From Crenotrichaceae bacterium (GTDB lineage Bacteria; Pseudomonadota; Gammaproteobacteria; Methylococcales; DRLZ01): a stretch of 7,869 nt of DNA. Every line of letters starts with the position of its first letter. The first letter of the stretch is position 1. Of the stretch, positions 1 to 7,397 are shown one piece after another. The notes under the pieces are model-generated. The model did not search any database, was not told where the DNA came from, and saw only the letters and a program-made list of their open reading frames with translations. Made by a program: the position numbers and the translations under genes. The stretch covers positions 1 to 7,869 of the forward strand of contig DRLZ01000216.1 of the NCBI GenBank assembly GCA_011322755.1, given 5' to 3'.

Positions 1-88
1 AGCGATCAGCTTTAGTTCATCCTATCATACTGTTTCCCTTCCCGATTTAAGACCACCAATTTCTATCCTCTAACCGAGGGTTTTGAGT

Positions 89-108
89 CTGCATGTGAGG
101 ACATGCGG
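89..108 (+). repeat. Short perfect inverted repeat (hairpin) in the cus leader region
   Basis: GCATGT at 91-96 and ACATGC at 101-106 are exact reverse complements around a GAGG loop. One G-T and one C-G pair can lengthen the stem to 89-108. No T-run follows, so it is not an intrinsic terminator. It could be an operator half-site pair or an RNA hairpin if the region is transcribed. The sequence does not decide between these. Confidence 0.4.
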
Positions 109-161
109 GTGATTGTTATTTGCAAATCATCCAGATTACTCAGTTTCAGCTAGATATCTCC

Positions 162-197
162 AGACAAGTCAATACTGTCTTGTTGGTCTGATAGAAG
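162..197 (+). promoter_or_regulatory. Candidate cus promoter with overlapping dyad operator
   Basis: An extended -10 candidate is seen: TG at 189-190, one base, then TAGAAG at 192-197, which matches TATAAT at four of six places. There is no good -35 hexamer at the usual distance. Instead a spaced dyad, AGACA at 162-166 and TGTCT at 176-180 with nine bases between, covers the place where the -35 would lie. That layout is typical of activator-dependent metal-responsive promoters, but the dyad does not match the CusR or CueR boxes I know. Transcription would start near 204, leaving a leader of about 60 bases. This is inference from weak matches. Confidence 0.25.
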
Positions 198-264
198 CAC
201 GAGCCCTCGATACACATCTCATCCGGTATTTCCGGTTATTTTTCTCTTGTGTATGAGGATTGTT

Positions 265-1545
265 ATGACTTTCCCGAACAAAGCAACATCATTGTTGATG
301 TTGTTGTTTTTATCCACTCCGATCAAAGCTGAACAAGCCGATCAATTAACATTGCAAGCTGCGCTTGATATTGCTGTACAGGATAACCCAAGCCTGGCAC
401 AAATGCAGGCCCGTTCCGAAGCGATGGCTTCGATACCGTCCCAGGTTGGCACCTTGCCTGACCCTGTTATCAGTTTTAACGCCTTGAATTTGCCTGTCGA
501 TACATTTGATCTAAGACAGGAAAATATGACCCAGATGCAAGGTGGTATTTCCCAGGCGATTCCATTTCCGGGCAAACTGGCGTTACGTGAACAGGCTGCC
601 AGCCATCAGGCAGAAGCCGCGACGCATGATGTTACTGAAGCACGCTGGCGATTGTTGCGCGATGTCAAAAAAACCTGGTGGGCGCTGTTTTATCTGGATC
701 GGGCGCTAGAGATTATAGTCACCAACCAGAACCTGTTACGTCAGTTTGTTGAAATTGCCCAGACCAAATACGAAGTGGGTGAAGGCTTGCAACAAGATGT
801 GTTGCTGGCTCAACTTGAATTATCCAAATTACTGGATACAGAGATCAGGTTGACCGGTTCCATCGAACAAGTGAAAGCAAAACTGAATGCATTGCTTGAT
901 CGACCGGCTAACCACCGTTTCAGTATTCCTGAAACGGTTTCGGAAAATCTACCTACTCTGTACACCGAATCAGCCTTGTTTGATCAAGCAGAAAGTTACC
1001 GGGCAATACTCGCGTCCAGACGTGAATCAGTTAATGCTGCTCGTTCACGATTGGAGCTGGCCAAAAAGGATTTTTTTCCTGATTTTAAGATTGGCGCTTT
1101 TTATGGTGGCCGCGATGATCTGCGCTCCGGTCGTGATCGCGCTGATTTCCTCAGCTTGAAACTGAGCATGACTGTACCGATTTTTGCGGGTAGCAAACAG
1201 AAAAAAGCGGTTGATCAGCGCACCAGTGAGTTGATGCAACAACAGTTTTCTTTACAGGATCAATGGAATCAAGTGCGGCAGGAAATATCAATAGCTTATA
1301 GCGATTTTCTACAGTCAAAAAATCAGGCTGTGTTGTTTAAAAGCGGCATTATCCCGCAAGCGCGACAAACCGTCGCTTCCATGCTGGCTGGTTATCAGGT
1401 CAACAAGGTTGATTTTCTGAATTTGGTGCGCAGCCAGATCACTTTGTACAACTATGAAACCCAGTACTGGAAAGCATTAACCCGGGCTAATCAAGCCCAG
1501 GCTGAATTAACTGCCGTGGTCGGCAAGGAAGATATTTATGAATAA
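265..1545 (+). CDS. cusC: TolC-family outer-membrane channel of a CusCBA/CzcCBA-type metal efflux system
   Basis: This is the outer-membrane factor of the tripartite pump: a trimeric beta-barrel with a long periplasmic alpha-tunnel that docks on the adaptor and pump. The ATG at 265 is chosen because GAGGA at 255-259 lies five bases upstream; TTG 247 and ATG 253 are in frame but would put this site inside the gene. The 426-residue product starts with a signal peptide (hydrophobic residues 9-20, likely cleavage after A22). Two OEP repeats follow, roughly residues 30-205 and 225-415. Family motifs are LPDP near residue 65, PFPGKL at 100-105 and YEVGEGLQQD from 169, as in CzcC/CusC proteins. There is no lipobox cysteine, so unlike E. 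coli CusC it is probably not lipidated. Its end overlaps the adaptor gene by 8 bases. The metal assignment comes from the neighbours, not from this protein. Confidence 0.9.
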   Translation: MTFPNKATSLLMLLFLSTPIKAEQADQLTLQAALDIAVQDNPSLAQMQARSEAMASIPSQVGTLPDPVISFNALNLPVDTFDLRQENMTQMQGGISQAIPFPGKLALREQAASHQAEAATHDVTEARWRLLRDVKKTWWALFYLDRALEIIVTNQNLLRQFVEIAQTKYEVGEGLQQDVLLAQLELSKLLDTEIRLTGSIEQVKAKLNALLDRPANHRFSIPETVSENLPTLYTESALFDQAESYRAILASRRESVNAARSRLELAKKDFFPDFKIGAFYGGRDDLRSGRDRADFLSLKLSMTVPIFAGSKQKKAVDQRTSELMQQQFSLQDQWNQVRQEISIAYSDFLQSKNQAVLFKSGIIPQARQTVASMLAGYQVNKVDFLNLVRSQITLYNYETQYWKALTRANQAQAELTAVVGKEDIYE

Positions 1546-2950
1546 GTCCGTCGTGATCATTGCTTTTCTGATGCTGGTTGCCGGTTTGGCTGGTGGATAT
1601 TGGCTGGCAGGCATGCAACAGCCAGAACAGCCGTCAGCAACCAGTTCTGCCGGTAAAAAAATACTTTTTTATCGCAGTCCGATGAATCCTTCTGTCACAT
1701 CACCAACACCGGCCAAAGATTCAATGGGCATGGATTATGTACCAGTCTATGCGGACGATGACAGTGAAAAATCACCACCTGGAACTGTCAGAATTGATGG
1801 GGTAACTGTGCAAAATATCGGCGTGCGCACTGCAAAAGCAGTTCAAACCACACTGTCTCACAAGATTCGCGCGGTGGGCAGAGTTGCCTATGATGAAGAA
1901 CGTTTGGTGCGTTTACATCCAAAGACTGAAGGTTGGATTGAGAAACTCAATGTTGACAAGACCGGGCAATGGGTGAAAAAAAATACTGATTTGTTGAGTA
2001 TTTATTCACCTCAACTGGTGGCGAGTCAACAAGAATATATTCTTGCCTTGAATAATCTCAAAGCTTTGGAAAACAGTCCCATTGAAGATATTCGCAAAGG
2101 TGCTGAAGAACTGGTTAAAAGCTCACGCGAGCGTTTGAAATTGCTGGATGTTCCCGCCCATCAACTCAGGGAGTTGGAGCGTCATCACAAGATTAAAAAA
2201 AGCCTGCATATTCATGCGCCGGCTGAAGGTATCGTGATGAACATCGGCGCGCGCGAAGGACAGTTTGTTACCCCGGCAACTGAAATTTACATGATTGCGG
2301 ATTTACGCAGAATATGGGTGTATGCGGAGATTTACGAATATGAATTGCCCTGGGTTAAAGAAGGTGATCCTGTCGAAATGCAGCTGGCTGGGGTTCCGGG
2401 CAAAATTTTTAAAGGGACATTGGCGTATATCTATCCTTACGCTGAAGCCAAAACGCGCACCATCAAGGTTAGGCTGGTGTTTGATAACTCTGAATTGATG
2501 CTGAAACCTGAAATGTTCGCGCAAGTGACAATCTATGCAGGCAAGCAAGTCAACGCGATCGTCATTCCATCAGAAGCCGTGATTCGTTCCGGGTCGCGTA
2601 ATCAGGTATTTGTGGTCAGAGCGCCAGGTAAATTTGAACCTCGGCAAGTAACACTGGGACTGGCATCGAATGGACATGTCGCGGTACTGGATGGTGTAAA
2701 AGCCGGTGAAGATGTCGTTACGTCAGCGCAATTCCTGATCGATTCTGAATCCAAACTGCGAGAAGCCACCGCCAAGATGCTGCAAGCGAACAGTGAGGAG
2801 AAACAACAGCCTGATCCGTCTGCATCAATGCAGGGTATGGAGATGAATCATCAGAATAAGCCAGCAAATCAGACCGATCATTCTGCAATGAAACAGATGA
2901 ACTCCGATGCAACAGATGGTAGCAAATGGCAGGAGATGAACAATGATTAA
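1538..2950 (+). CDS. cusB: Periplasmic adaptor (membrane fusion protein) of a Cu(I)/Ag(I) RND efflux system, CusB type
   Basis: The adaptor links pump and channel and passes metal to the pump. It starts with a membrane anchor or signal (residues 4-24). A heavy-metal-binding segment at about 42-71 carries M49, M63 and M65, matching in position and spacing the three methionines that bind Cu(I)/Ag(I) in E. coli CusB (M49, M64, M66). A barrel-sandwich (lipoyl-like) domain spans about 108-156 and 223-255, split by an alpha-hairpin at about 157-222. A beta-barrel (about 258-333) and a membrane-proximal domain (about 338-410) follow. Residues 414-470 form a low-complexity tail with seven Met and two His, beyond the usual adaptor fold. 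AAGGAAG at 1525-1531 supports the ATG at 1538. The gene overlaps its neighbours by 8 bases on both sides, indicating one transcript with coupled translation. Confidence 0.93.
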   Translation: MNKSVVIIAFLMLVAGLAGGYWLAGMQQPEQPSATSSAGKKILFYRSPMNPSVTSPTPAKDSMGMDYVPVYADDDSEKSPPGTVRIDGVTVQNIGVRTAKAVQTTLSHKIRAVGRVAYDEERLVRLHPKTEGWIEKLNVDKTGQWVKKNTDLLSIYSPQLVASQQEYILALNNLKALENSPIEDIRKGAEELVKSSRERLKLLDVPAHQLRELERHHKIKKSLHIHAPAEGIVMNIGAREGQFVTPATEIYMIADLRRIWVYAEIYEYELPWVKEGDPVEMQLAGVPGKIFKGTLAYIYPYAEAKTRTIKVRLVFDNSELMLKPEMFAQVTIYAGKQVNAIVIPSEAVIRSGSRNQVFVVRAPGKFEPRQVTLGLASNGHVAVLDGVKAGEDVVTSAQFLIDSESKLREATAKMLQANSEEKQQPDPSASMQGMEMNHQNKPANQTDHSAMKQMNSDATDGSKWQEMNND

Positions 2951-5900
2951 TGCGATTATCAATGCTTCGTTAAAAGATCGCTTTATGGTATTGATTGCGA
3001 TGCTGATTATCGCAGTCGCCGGTTTCTGGAGTTATCAGAATACCTCGCTGGATGCCATCCCCGATTTGTCCGATGTGCAGGTGATTATTTTTACCGAGTA
3101 TCCGGGGCAGGCACCGCAAGTGGTCGAGGATCAAGTGACTTATCCGTTAACGACAGCGATGCTGGCTGTGCCGAAATCGAAAATTGTCCGCGGCTATTCT
3201 TTTTTTGGTTTGTCGTTTGTTTACATTATTTTTGAAGATGGTACGGATATGTACTGGGCGCGCTCGCGGGTACTGGAATCGCTCAACTATGTGAGTGGTG
3301 ATTTGCCACAAAACGTTACCCCGACACTGGGCCCGGACGCAACCGGCGTGGGCTGGGTTTATGAATACGCGCTGGTTGATAAAACCGGCAAGCATGATCT
3401 GGCTCAGTTACGTTCACTGCAAGACTGGTATTTACGTTATCCGCTACAAACAGTCAATGGCGTGTCTGAAGTCGCGTCAATTGGCGGCTATGTCAAACAA
3501 TACCAGATTGAAGTTGATCCCAATGTCTTGCAGGCCTACGGCATCCCGCTGTCGAAAGTCAAGCACGCCATCAAACGCTCCAATAACGATGTCGGCGGAC
3601 GCTTGATCGAAATGGCGGAAACTGAATACATGGTGCGCGGCCTGGGTTATATCCGCTCGGTAGACGACTTGAACACCATTCCGGTCGGTGTTGATAGCAA
3701 CGGTACACCGATACGTTTGCAAGATGTCGCGCATATTCACATCGGCCCGGAACTGCGCCGTGGTCTGGTTGAATTGAACGGTGAAGGCGAAGTCGCTGGT
3801 GGCGTGGTGATTATGCGTTTTGGTGAAAACGCGCTGGCAACCATACAAGGGGTACGCAAAAAACTGGAAGAATTGAAGCAGGGACTGCCAGAAGGCGTAG
3901 AGATTATCCCGGTCTACGACCGCGGTAATCTAATCGAACGCGCTGTCGACAGTTTGAATGAATCACTGATACAGGAGCTGGCGATTGTCAGTCTGGTGGT
4001 GATTCTGTTTTTACTTCACGTCCGTTCCGCGCTGGTCGCTATTATCACCTTGCCGATGGGCATTCTGATGGCGTTCATTGTCATGAAATTTCAAGGCTTG
4101 AATGCCAATATCATGTCGCTGGGCGGTATTGCCATTACTATTGGCACCATGGTCGATGGTGCGATCGTTATGGTCGAAAACGCGCACAAGCATTTAGCCC
4201 AGGCAGCATCCAGCAAAGACGGTGAACTGACAATTGAAGAACGCTGGCAAGCAATTGGTGAAGCGTCGCATGAAGTCGGACCGGCGCTGTTTTTCTCCTT
4301 GCTGGTCATTACCGTTTCATTTCTGCCAATTTTCACCATGCAAGCTCAGGAAGGACGCTTGTTCAGTCCCCTGGCGTTTACTGCAACCTATGCCATGGCT
4401 GCTTCAGCGATTCTAGCGGTCACTCTGGTCCCGGTGATGATGGGTTATTTCATTCGTGGCAAGATTGTTTCCGAACATAAAAATCCGGTCAACCGCTTGC
4501 TTCACGCATTACACACCCCGTTACTCAAACTTGCCATGCGTTGGCGCTGGATGACCATGTTACTGGCGGTGGGGTTATTGGCAGCGACGTATTACCCGTA
4601 CTCCAAGCTGGGCAGTGAATTTATGCCGCCACTGGATGAAGGCGACATTTTATACATGCCGACCACTTTTCCTGGAATCTCCATCACCAAGGCCAAGGAA
4701 TTATTGCAGCAAACCGACAAAATACTCAAAACCTTTCCTGAAGTACATCATGTCTTCGGCAAAGTCGGACGTGCTGATTCGGCAACCGATGCTGCGCCGT
4801 TGTCGATGATGGAAACCACGATTCGTCTAAAACCAAAGGAACTGTGGCCTGACCCTGATAAAACCACTCAAGAGTTAATGAGTGAAATGGATAAAGCCAT
4901 CCATTTTCCAGGTGTGGCCAACGCCTGGACCATGCCGATTAAAACTCGTATTGATATGCTCTCAACAGGTATCAAAACACCAATCGGTATCAAGGTCTCC
5001 GGGCCAGATCTGAATGTCTTGCAGACTGTTTCGCAACAGATTGAAATGGCAATGAAAACACTGCCAGAAACAACATCTGCATTTGGTGACCGCGCAGTTG
5101 GTGGTTATTATCTGGATTTTGATATTAACCGCGAAGCAGCGGCCAGATATGGCCTGACAGTGGGTGATGTGCAAGATGTGATTCAAAGCGCAGTCGGCGG
5201 TATGAATATCACCGAAACAGTGGAAGGACTGGAACGCTATCCGGTCAATCTGCGCTACCCGCGCGAACTGAGAGACAATTTGGAAAGCCTGAAACGGGTA
5301 TTGGTGCCAGCACCAACCGGCAGTCAGATACCGCTGGTGCAAGTCGCCGAATTAAAGCTCAGACGTGGACCGCCTGTGATTAAAAGCGAAGACGCCCGTC
5401 CCAATGCCTGGATTTATGTCGATATCAGTACCTCGGATATCGGCGGCTTCGTCGCCAAAGCCAAACAAGTGCTGGCGGAACAGGTCAAAATCCCGCCAGG
5501 CTATACCATTGTCTGGTCAGGCCAGTTTGAATACATGGAGCGTGCCGCAAAACGTTTGAAAATCGTGGTGCCAGCGACTTTGCTTATCATTTTTCTACTG
5601 CTGTATTTTCATTTCCGCAACATCATCGAGCCGGTCATCGTCATGTTGGCGCTGCCATTTGGAGTGATCGGTGGCATCTGGCTAATCTATTTCAATGGCT
5701 TTAACCTGTCTGTCGCAGTCTATGTCGGCTTTATCGCGCTGGCTGGAATGGCGGCAGAAATTGGCGTCCTGGTTCTCAGTTTTATCGACATGGAAATCGA
5801 AAAACGTCGCGCAGCAAGCAATCAGCCTTTATCCACGGCAGAAATAAGACAAGCTGCGCAGTCAGCCACATCAATGCGCGTGCGACCAGTTGCGATGACA

Positions 5901-6095
5901 GCAGTCTCGACAATGGCTGGATTGATTCCGATTATGTGGAGCAATGGCACTGGTTCCGACGTCACACATCGCATCGCCGCCCCAATGCTGGGCGGCATGT
6001 TAACTGTGTTGATTCTTAATTTGGTTGTGTTGCCTGTGATGTACAGCTTTGTGTTGCAATTTCAGGAATGGAGGAAACGACAAGCGGCTGTATAA
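2943..6095 (+). CDS. cusA: CusA-type heavy-metal RND efflux pump, Cu(I)/Ag(I)
   Basis: This inner-membrane proton antiporter is the motor of the system. At 1050 residues it has the full length of heavy-metal RND pumps (E. coli CusA is 1047). TM1 is at about 14-31, followed by a large periplasmic loop. TM2-TM6 run from about 340 to 490, TM7 is near 537-552, a second periplasmic loop follows, and TM8-TM12 run from about 874 to 1040. Proton-relay acids D405 and E412 (in GTMVDGAIVMVEN) and E939 (in AGMAAEIGV) are present. M572 (YMP), M622 (before METTI) and M672 (RIDMLSTGIK) match the M573/M623/M672 metal site of CusA, which favours Cu(I)/Ag(I) over divalent Zn/Co/Cd. AGGAG at 2931-2935 lies seven bases before the ATG, inside the adaptor gene. 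No frameshift or gap is seen. Confidence 0.95.
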   Translation: MINAIINASLKDRFMVLIAMLIIAVAGFWSYQNTSLDAIPDLSDVQVIIFTEYPGQAPQVVEDQVTYPLTTAMLAVPKSKIVRGYSFFGLSFVYIIFEDGTDMYWARSRVLESLNYVSGDLPQNVTPTLGPDATGVGWVYEYALVDKTGKHDLAQLRSLQDWYLRYPLQTVNGVSEVASIGGYVKQYQIEVDPNVLQAYGIPLSKVKHAIKRSNNDVGGRLIEMAETEYMVRGLGYIRSVDDLNTIPVGVDSNGTPIRLQDVAHIHIGPELRRGLVELNGEGEVAGGVVIMRFGENALATIQGVRKKLEELKQGLPEGVEIIPVYDRGNLIERAVDSLNESLIQELAIVSLVVILFLLHVRSALVAIITLPMGILMAFIVMKFQGLNANIMSLGGIAITIGTMVDGAIVMVENAHKHLAQAASSKDGELTIEERWQAIGEASHEVGPALFFSLLVITVSFLPIFTMQAQEGRLFSPLAFTATYAMAASAILAVTLVPVMMGYFIRGKIVSEHKNPVNRLLHALHTPLLKLAMRWRWMTMLLAVGLLAATYYPYSKLGSEFMPPLDEGDILYMPTTFPGISITKAKELLQQTDKILKTFPEVHHVFGKVGRADSATDAAPLSMMETTIRLKPKELWPDPDKTTQELMSEMDKAIHFPGVANAWTMPIKTRIDMLSTGIKTPIGIKVSGPDLNVLQTVSQQIEMAMKTLPETTSAFGDRAVGGYYLDFDINREAAARYGLTVGDVQDVIQSAVGGMNITETVEGLERYPVNLRYPRELRDNLESLKRVLVPAPTGSQIPLVQVAELKLRRGPPVIKSEDARPNAWIYVDISTSDIGGFVAKAKQVLAEQVKIPPGYTIVWSGQFEYMERAAKRLKIVVPATLLIIFLLLYFHFRNIIEPVIVMLALPFGVIGGIWLIYFNGFNLSVAVYVGFIALAGMAAEIGVLVLSFIDMEIEKRRAASNQPLSTAEIRQAAQSATSMRVRPVAMTAVSTMAGLIPIMWSNGTGSDVTHRIAAPMLGGMLTVLILNLVVLPVMYSFVLQFQEWRKRQAAV

Positions 6096-6116
6096 CTAAC
6101 CTAACGTGTGTATTCG

Positions 6117-6147
6117 CATTATCGGTCGTGTTCGACTGCCGATAATG
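6117..6147 (+). repeat. Stem-loop in the gap between the pump gene and the YHS-like gene
   Basis: CATTATCGG at 6117-6125 and CCGATAATG at 6139-6147 are perfect 9-base inverted arms. The loop can pair further (TCG 6126-6128 with CGA 6133-6135) around TGTT. No T-run follows on the plus strand, so a classical intrinsic terminator is unlikely. Its place just after the pump stop codon fits an mRNA-stabilising or processing hairpin, or an operator for the next gene. Confidence 0.6.
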
Positions 6148-6181
6148 AGAAGCAGTTGATCATCAATTATGGAGCAAGAAA

Positions 6182-6550
6182 ATGAAAACTCCGATTTGTC
6201 CAACATGTGGCTGTTCTTTGGTAAGACTTGGAATAACAGAGGAGAACGCGGTCATACTCAATTATCGGGAAACAGACTATTTGTTTTGTTGTGAAGGATG
6301 CGCCGTTTTGTTCAAAGAAAACCCAGATGATCTGCTGAGGGAGACAGCTCATCTGGTTGTTTGTCCAAGTTGTTTAGCTGAAAAACCGATCAATCAAACC
6401 GTGACATTTCATTATCAAGGTGAGAATTTGCAGTTTTGCAGATGCCCGCATTGCCTGACTGTTTTTCAGGAAGACCCGGAATACTATATGAAGTGTTTGT
6501 CAGGCGAAATTAAATTTTCTGGAATGTGTAATCGTATGCGCTTAATCTAA
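6182..6550 (+). CDS. Small cysteine-rich protein with two tandem YHS/TRASH-like metal-binding units
   Basis: The 122-residue product has 13 cysteines and no signal peptide or membrane segment, so it is probably cytoplasmic. Unit 1 has CxxC at C6/C9 and C37/C40; unit 2 has CxxC at C61/C64 and C88/C91. After the second CxxC of each unit, F and P follow at the same spacing (C40-F44-P48; C91-F95-P99), so the units are an internal duplication. FCCEGCxxxFxxxP resembles YHS and TRASH domains, which bind metals such as Cu, Hg or Zn. GGAG at 6171-6174 supports the start. It lies 86 bases after the pump gene on the same strand, with a stem-loop between. A role as cytoplasmic metal-binding, chaperone or sensor protein serving the efflux pump is inferred from motif and context. 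A structural zinc-ribbon function is an alternative. I cannot assign a named family. Confidence 0.8.
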   Translation: MKTPICPTCGCSLVRLGITEENAVILNYRETDYLFCCEGCAVLFKENPDDLLRETAHLVVCPSCLAEKPINQTVTFHYQGENLQFCRCPHCLTVFQEDPEYYMKCLSGEIKFSGMCNRMRLI

Positions 6551-6624
6551 CAACCTGGAACAGTAAGGATGATCGATTGAACATGGAAGTGCAAAGCGTT
6601 ATCCAATCAAATAAGTCAGTGTGT
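6551..6624. other. Short gap between convergent genes
   Basis: The YHS-like gene and the TerB-like gene end facing each other across 74 bases. I see no hairpin followed by a T-run on either strand and no short reading frame worth calling. Confidence 0.5.
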
Positions 6625-7086
6625 TTATTGCAGGATTTGCGCACTGCTAACCCGGTTCTTGGTGATGATGAAGGCCGTATGTGGTACGTGTAATAAATTA
6701 GCAATTTTTCGCACCAGATATTCTTCATTTTCATCAAGAACCCCATCCACAAAAGCAATTTTCCAAAGTGATTCAACTAATTCCACTTTTTGCTGTTGAG
6801 TATATTCTTTATTAATGAGCGCAATGAATCGATAATAATCGACCGCCTGCTGTCTTTGTTGTTCCGCCACATCAATCAAAGCTGTGGCTTGTTCAGTTGT
6901 TAACGAAAAATTATTCCGAAGCAGTTCCAGAATTTCTTTTTGTTCTTTGGACTCAACAACCTCGTCCATCATCATCATTTCCAAAAACAAGGCAGCGCAG
7001 GCGACCCGCAGATTCTCAGCTGACGATTGTTCCGGGTCTGAAATTTTCAAGTGTTCATCAAAAAACAGTTTTATTTTGTTAAGCAT
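6625..7086 (-). CDS. TerB-family (tellurite-resistance TerB/DjlA-like) helical protein
   Basis: The 153-residue product is predicted to be all-helical and soluble. It shows the two acidic helix-loop segments typical of TerB-like domains: LFLEMMMMDEVVESKEQKEI at residues 34-51 and IAFVDGVLDENEEYLVRKI at 110-128. D41 and E45 in the first, and D114, E119 and E121 in the second, are likely metal-facing acids. In this superfamily such sites bind divalent ions, and family members are linked to tellurite or phage resistance and to membrane stress. Small stand-alone copies like this one have no settled function. No other ter genes (terC, terD, terZ) are near, so tellurite resistance should not be assumed. 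The ATG at 7086-7084 begins a typical MLxKIK family start, though no strong Shine-Dalgarno is seen. It converges with the metal-efflux cluster and is unlikely to be part of it. Confidence 0.8.
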   Translation of the reverse strand: MLNKIKLFFDEHLKISDPEQSSAENLRVACAALFLEMMMMDEVVESKEQKEILELLRNNFSLTTEQATALIDVAEQQRQQAVDYYRFIALINKEYTQQQKVELVESLWKIAFVDGVLDENEEYLVRKIANLLHVPHTAFIITKNRVSSAQILQ

Positions 7087-7397
7087 GGTTGATAACAGAA
7101 ATCAAGTGATTGGTAAAAGTGATAGAGTCAGTAGCCGCGAACCATGAGTATGTAAGACAGTACAAAGTTCTATCCCTATATTTTTTGAGTTTTCATTGTA
7201 TCTCGGGTTATTCCGTATCTTTTCTTGTTTGAGCAACTTGGAACGTTAACACATAATACCTGATACGCAGCAGATAAGGTGCGAATATGACACTGTCAGT
7301 TGATAAAAAATTGTTGTAGTTGAAGCCAGAAAAATAGCAGATTATTACGTAACAAAAAGCAGGGTAGAATCTCAGCTAGCCTGACTGTAACCCAACA
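7087..7397. other. 311-base intergenic region without a recognisable gene
   Basis: This gap lies between two leftward genes and should hold the promoter of the TerB-like gene, reading on the minus strand. All frames are closed by frequent stops and I see no RNA gene. One short palindrome stands out, TGACACTGTCA at 7288-7298. On the minus strand CTGACA (7299-7294) could be a -35, but the matching -10 is poor; TACAAT near 7196-7201 is a good -10 without a -35. The base composition is more AT-rich than the efflux genes. Nothing here is firm. Confidence 0.5.

Larger units (their letters stand above)
1..264. other. Upstream non-coding region of the cus operon
   Basis: No coding region can be supported here. 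The stretch contains several short symmetrical elements: a small hairpin with arms around 68-75 and 79-87, a stronger hairpin at 89-108, a perfect 10-base palindrome at 118-127 (ATTTGCAAAT), an 8-base palindrome at 152-159 (AGATATCT), a spaced dyad at 162-180 and a repeated CCGGT at 223-227 and 232-236. A tag stop at 13-15 in frame with base 1 could be the last codon of a gene entering from the left, but five codons are too few to say. The region must carry the promoter for the downstream operon unless transcription enters from outside the window. Confidence 0.6.

Noticed and set aside
94..105. TGAGGA in the loop region of the 89-108 hairpin, repeated at the Shine-Dalgarno of the channel gene (254-259), as a pair of CsrA/Rsm sites
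   Set aside because: The fit to the ANGGA consensus is only partial, and the best promoter candidate would start transcription downstream of the hairpin.
223..245. CCGG-TATTT-CCGG followed by a T-rich run, as a terminator or attenuator before the channel gene
   Set aside because: The stem is four base pairs and does not extend; CCGG is self-complementary, so the repeat is likely trivial.
3147..5342. Several reading frames of 60-126 codons on the minus strand and in other plus frames inside the pump gene
   Set aside because: They lie wholly inside a clearly conserved gene, have no ribosome sites of note and their translations resemble no family.
6884..7147. Plus-strand frames of 61 and 87 codons antisense to the TerB-like gene
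   Set aside because: Serine/arginine-rich translations with no family likeness; they are the complement of a recognisable gene.
7354..7383. Possible terminator for the Fic-family gene on the minus strand (CAGG and CCTG arms, then a T-run)
   Set aside because: The stem is only four base pairs with a 16-base loop, too weak to call although a five-T run follows.
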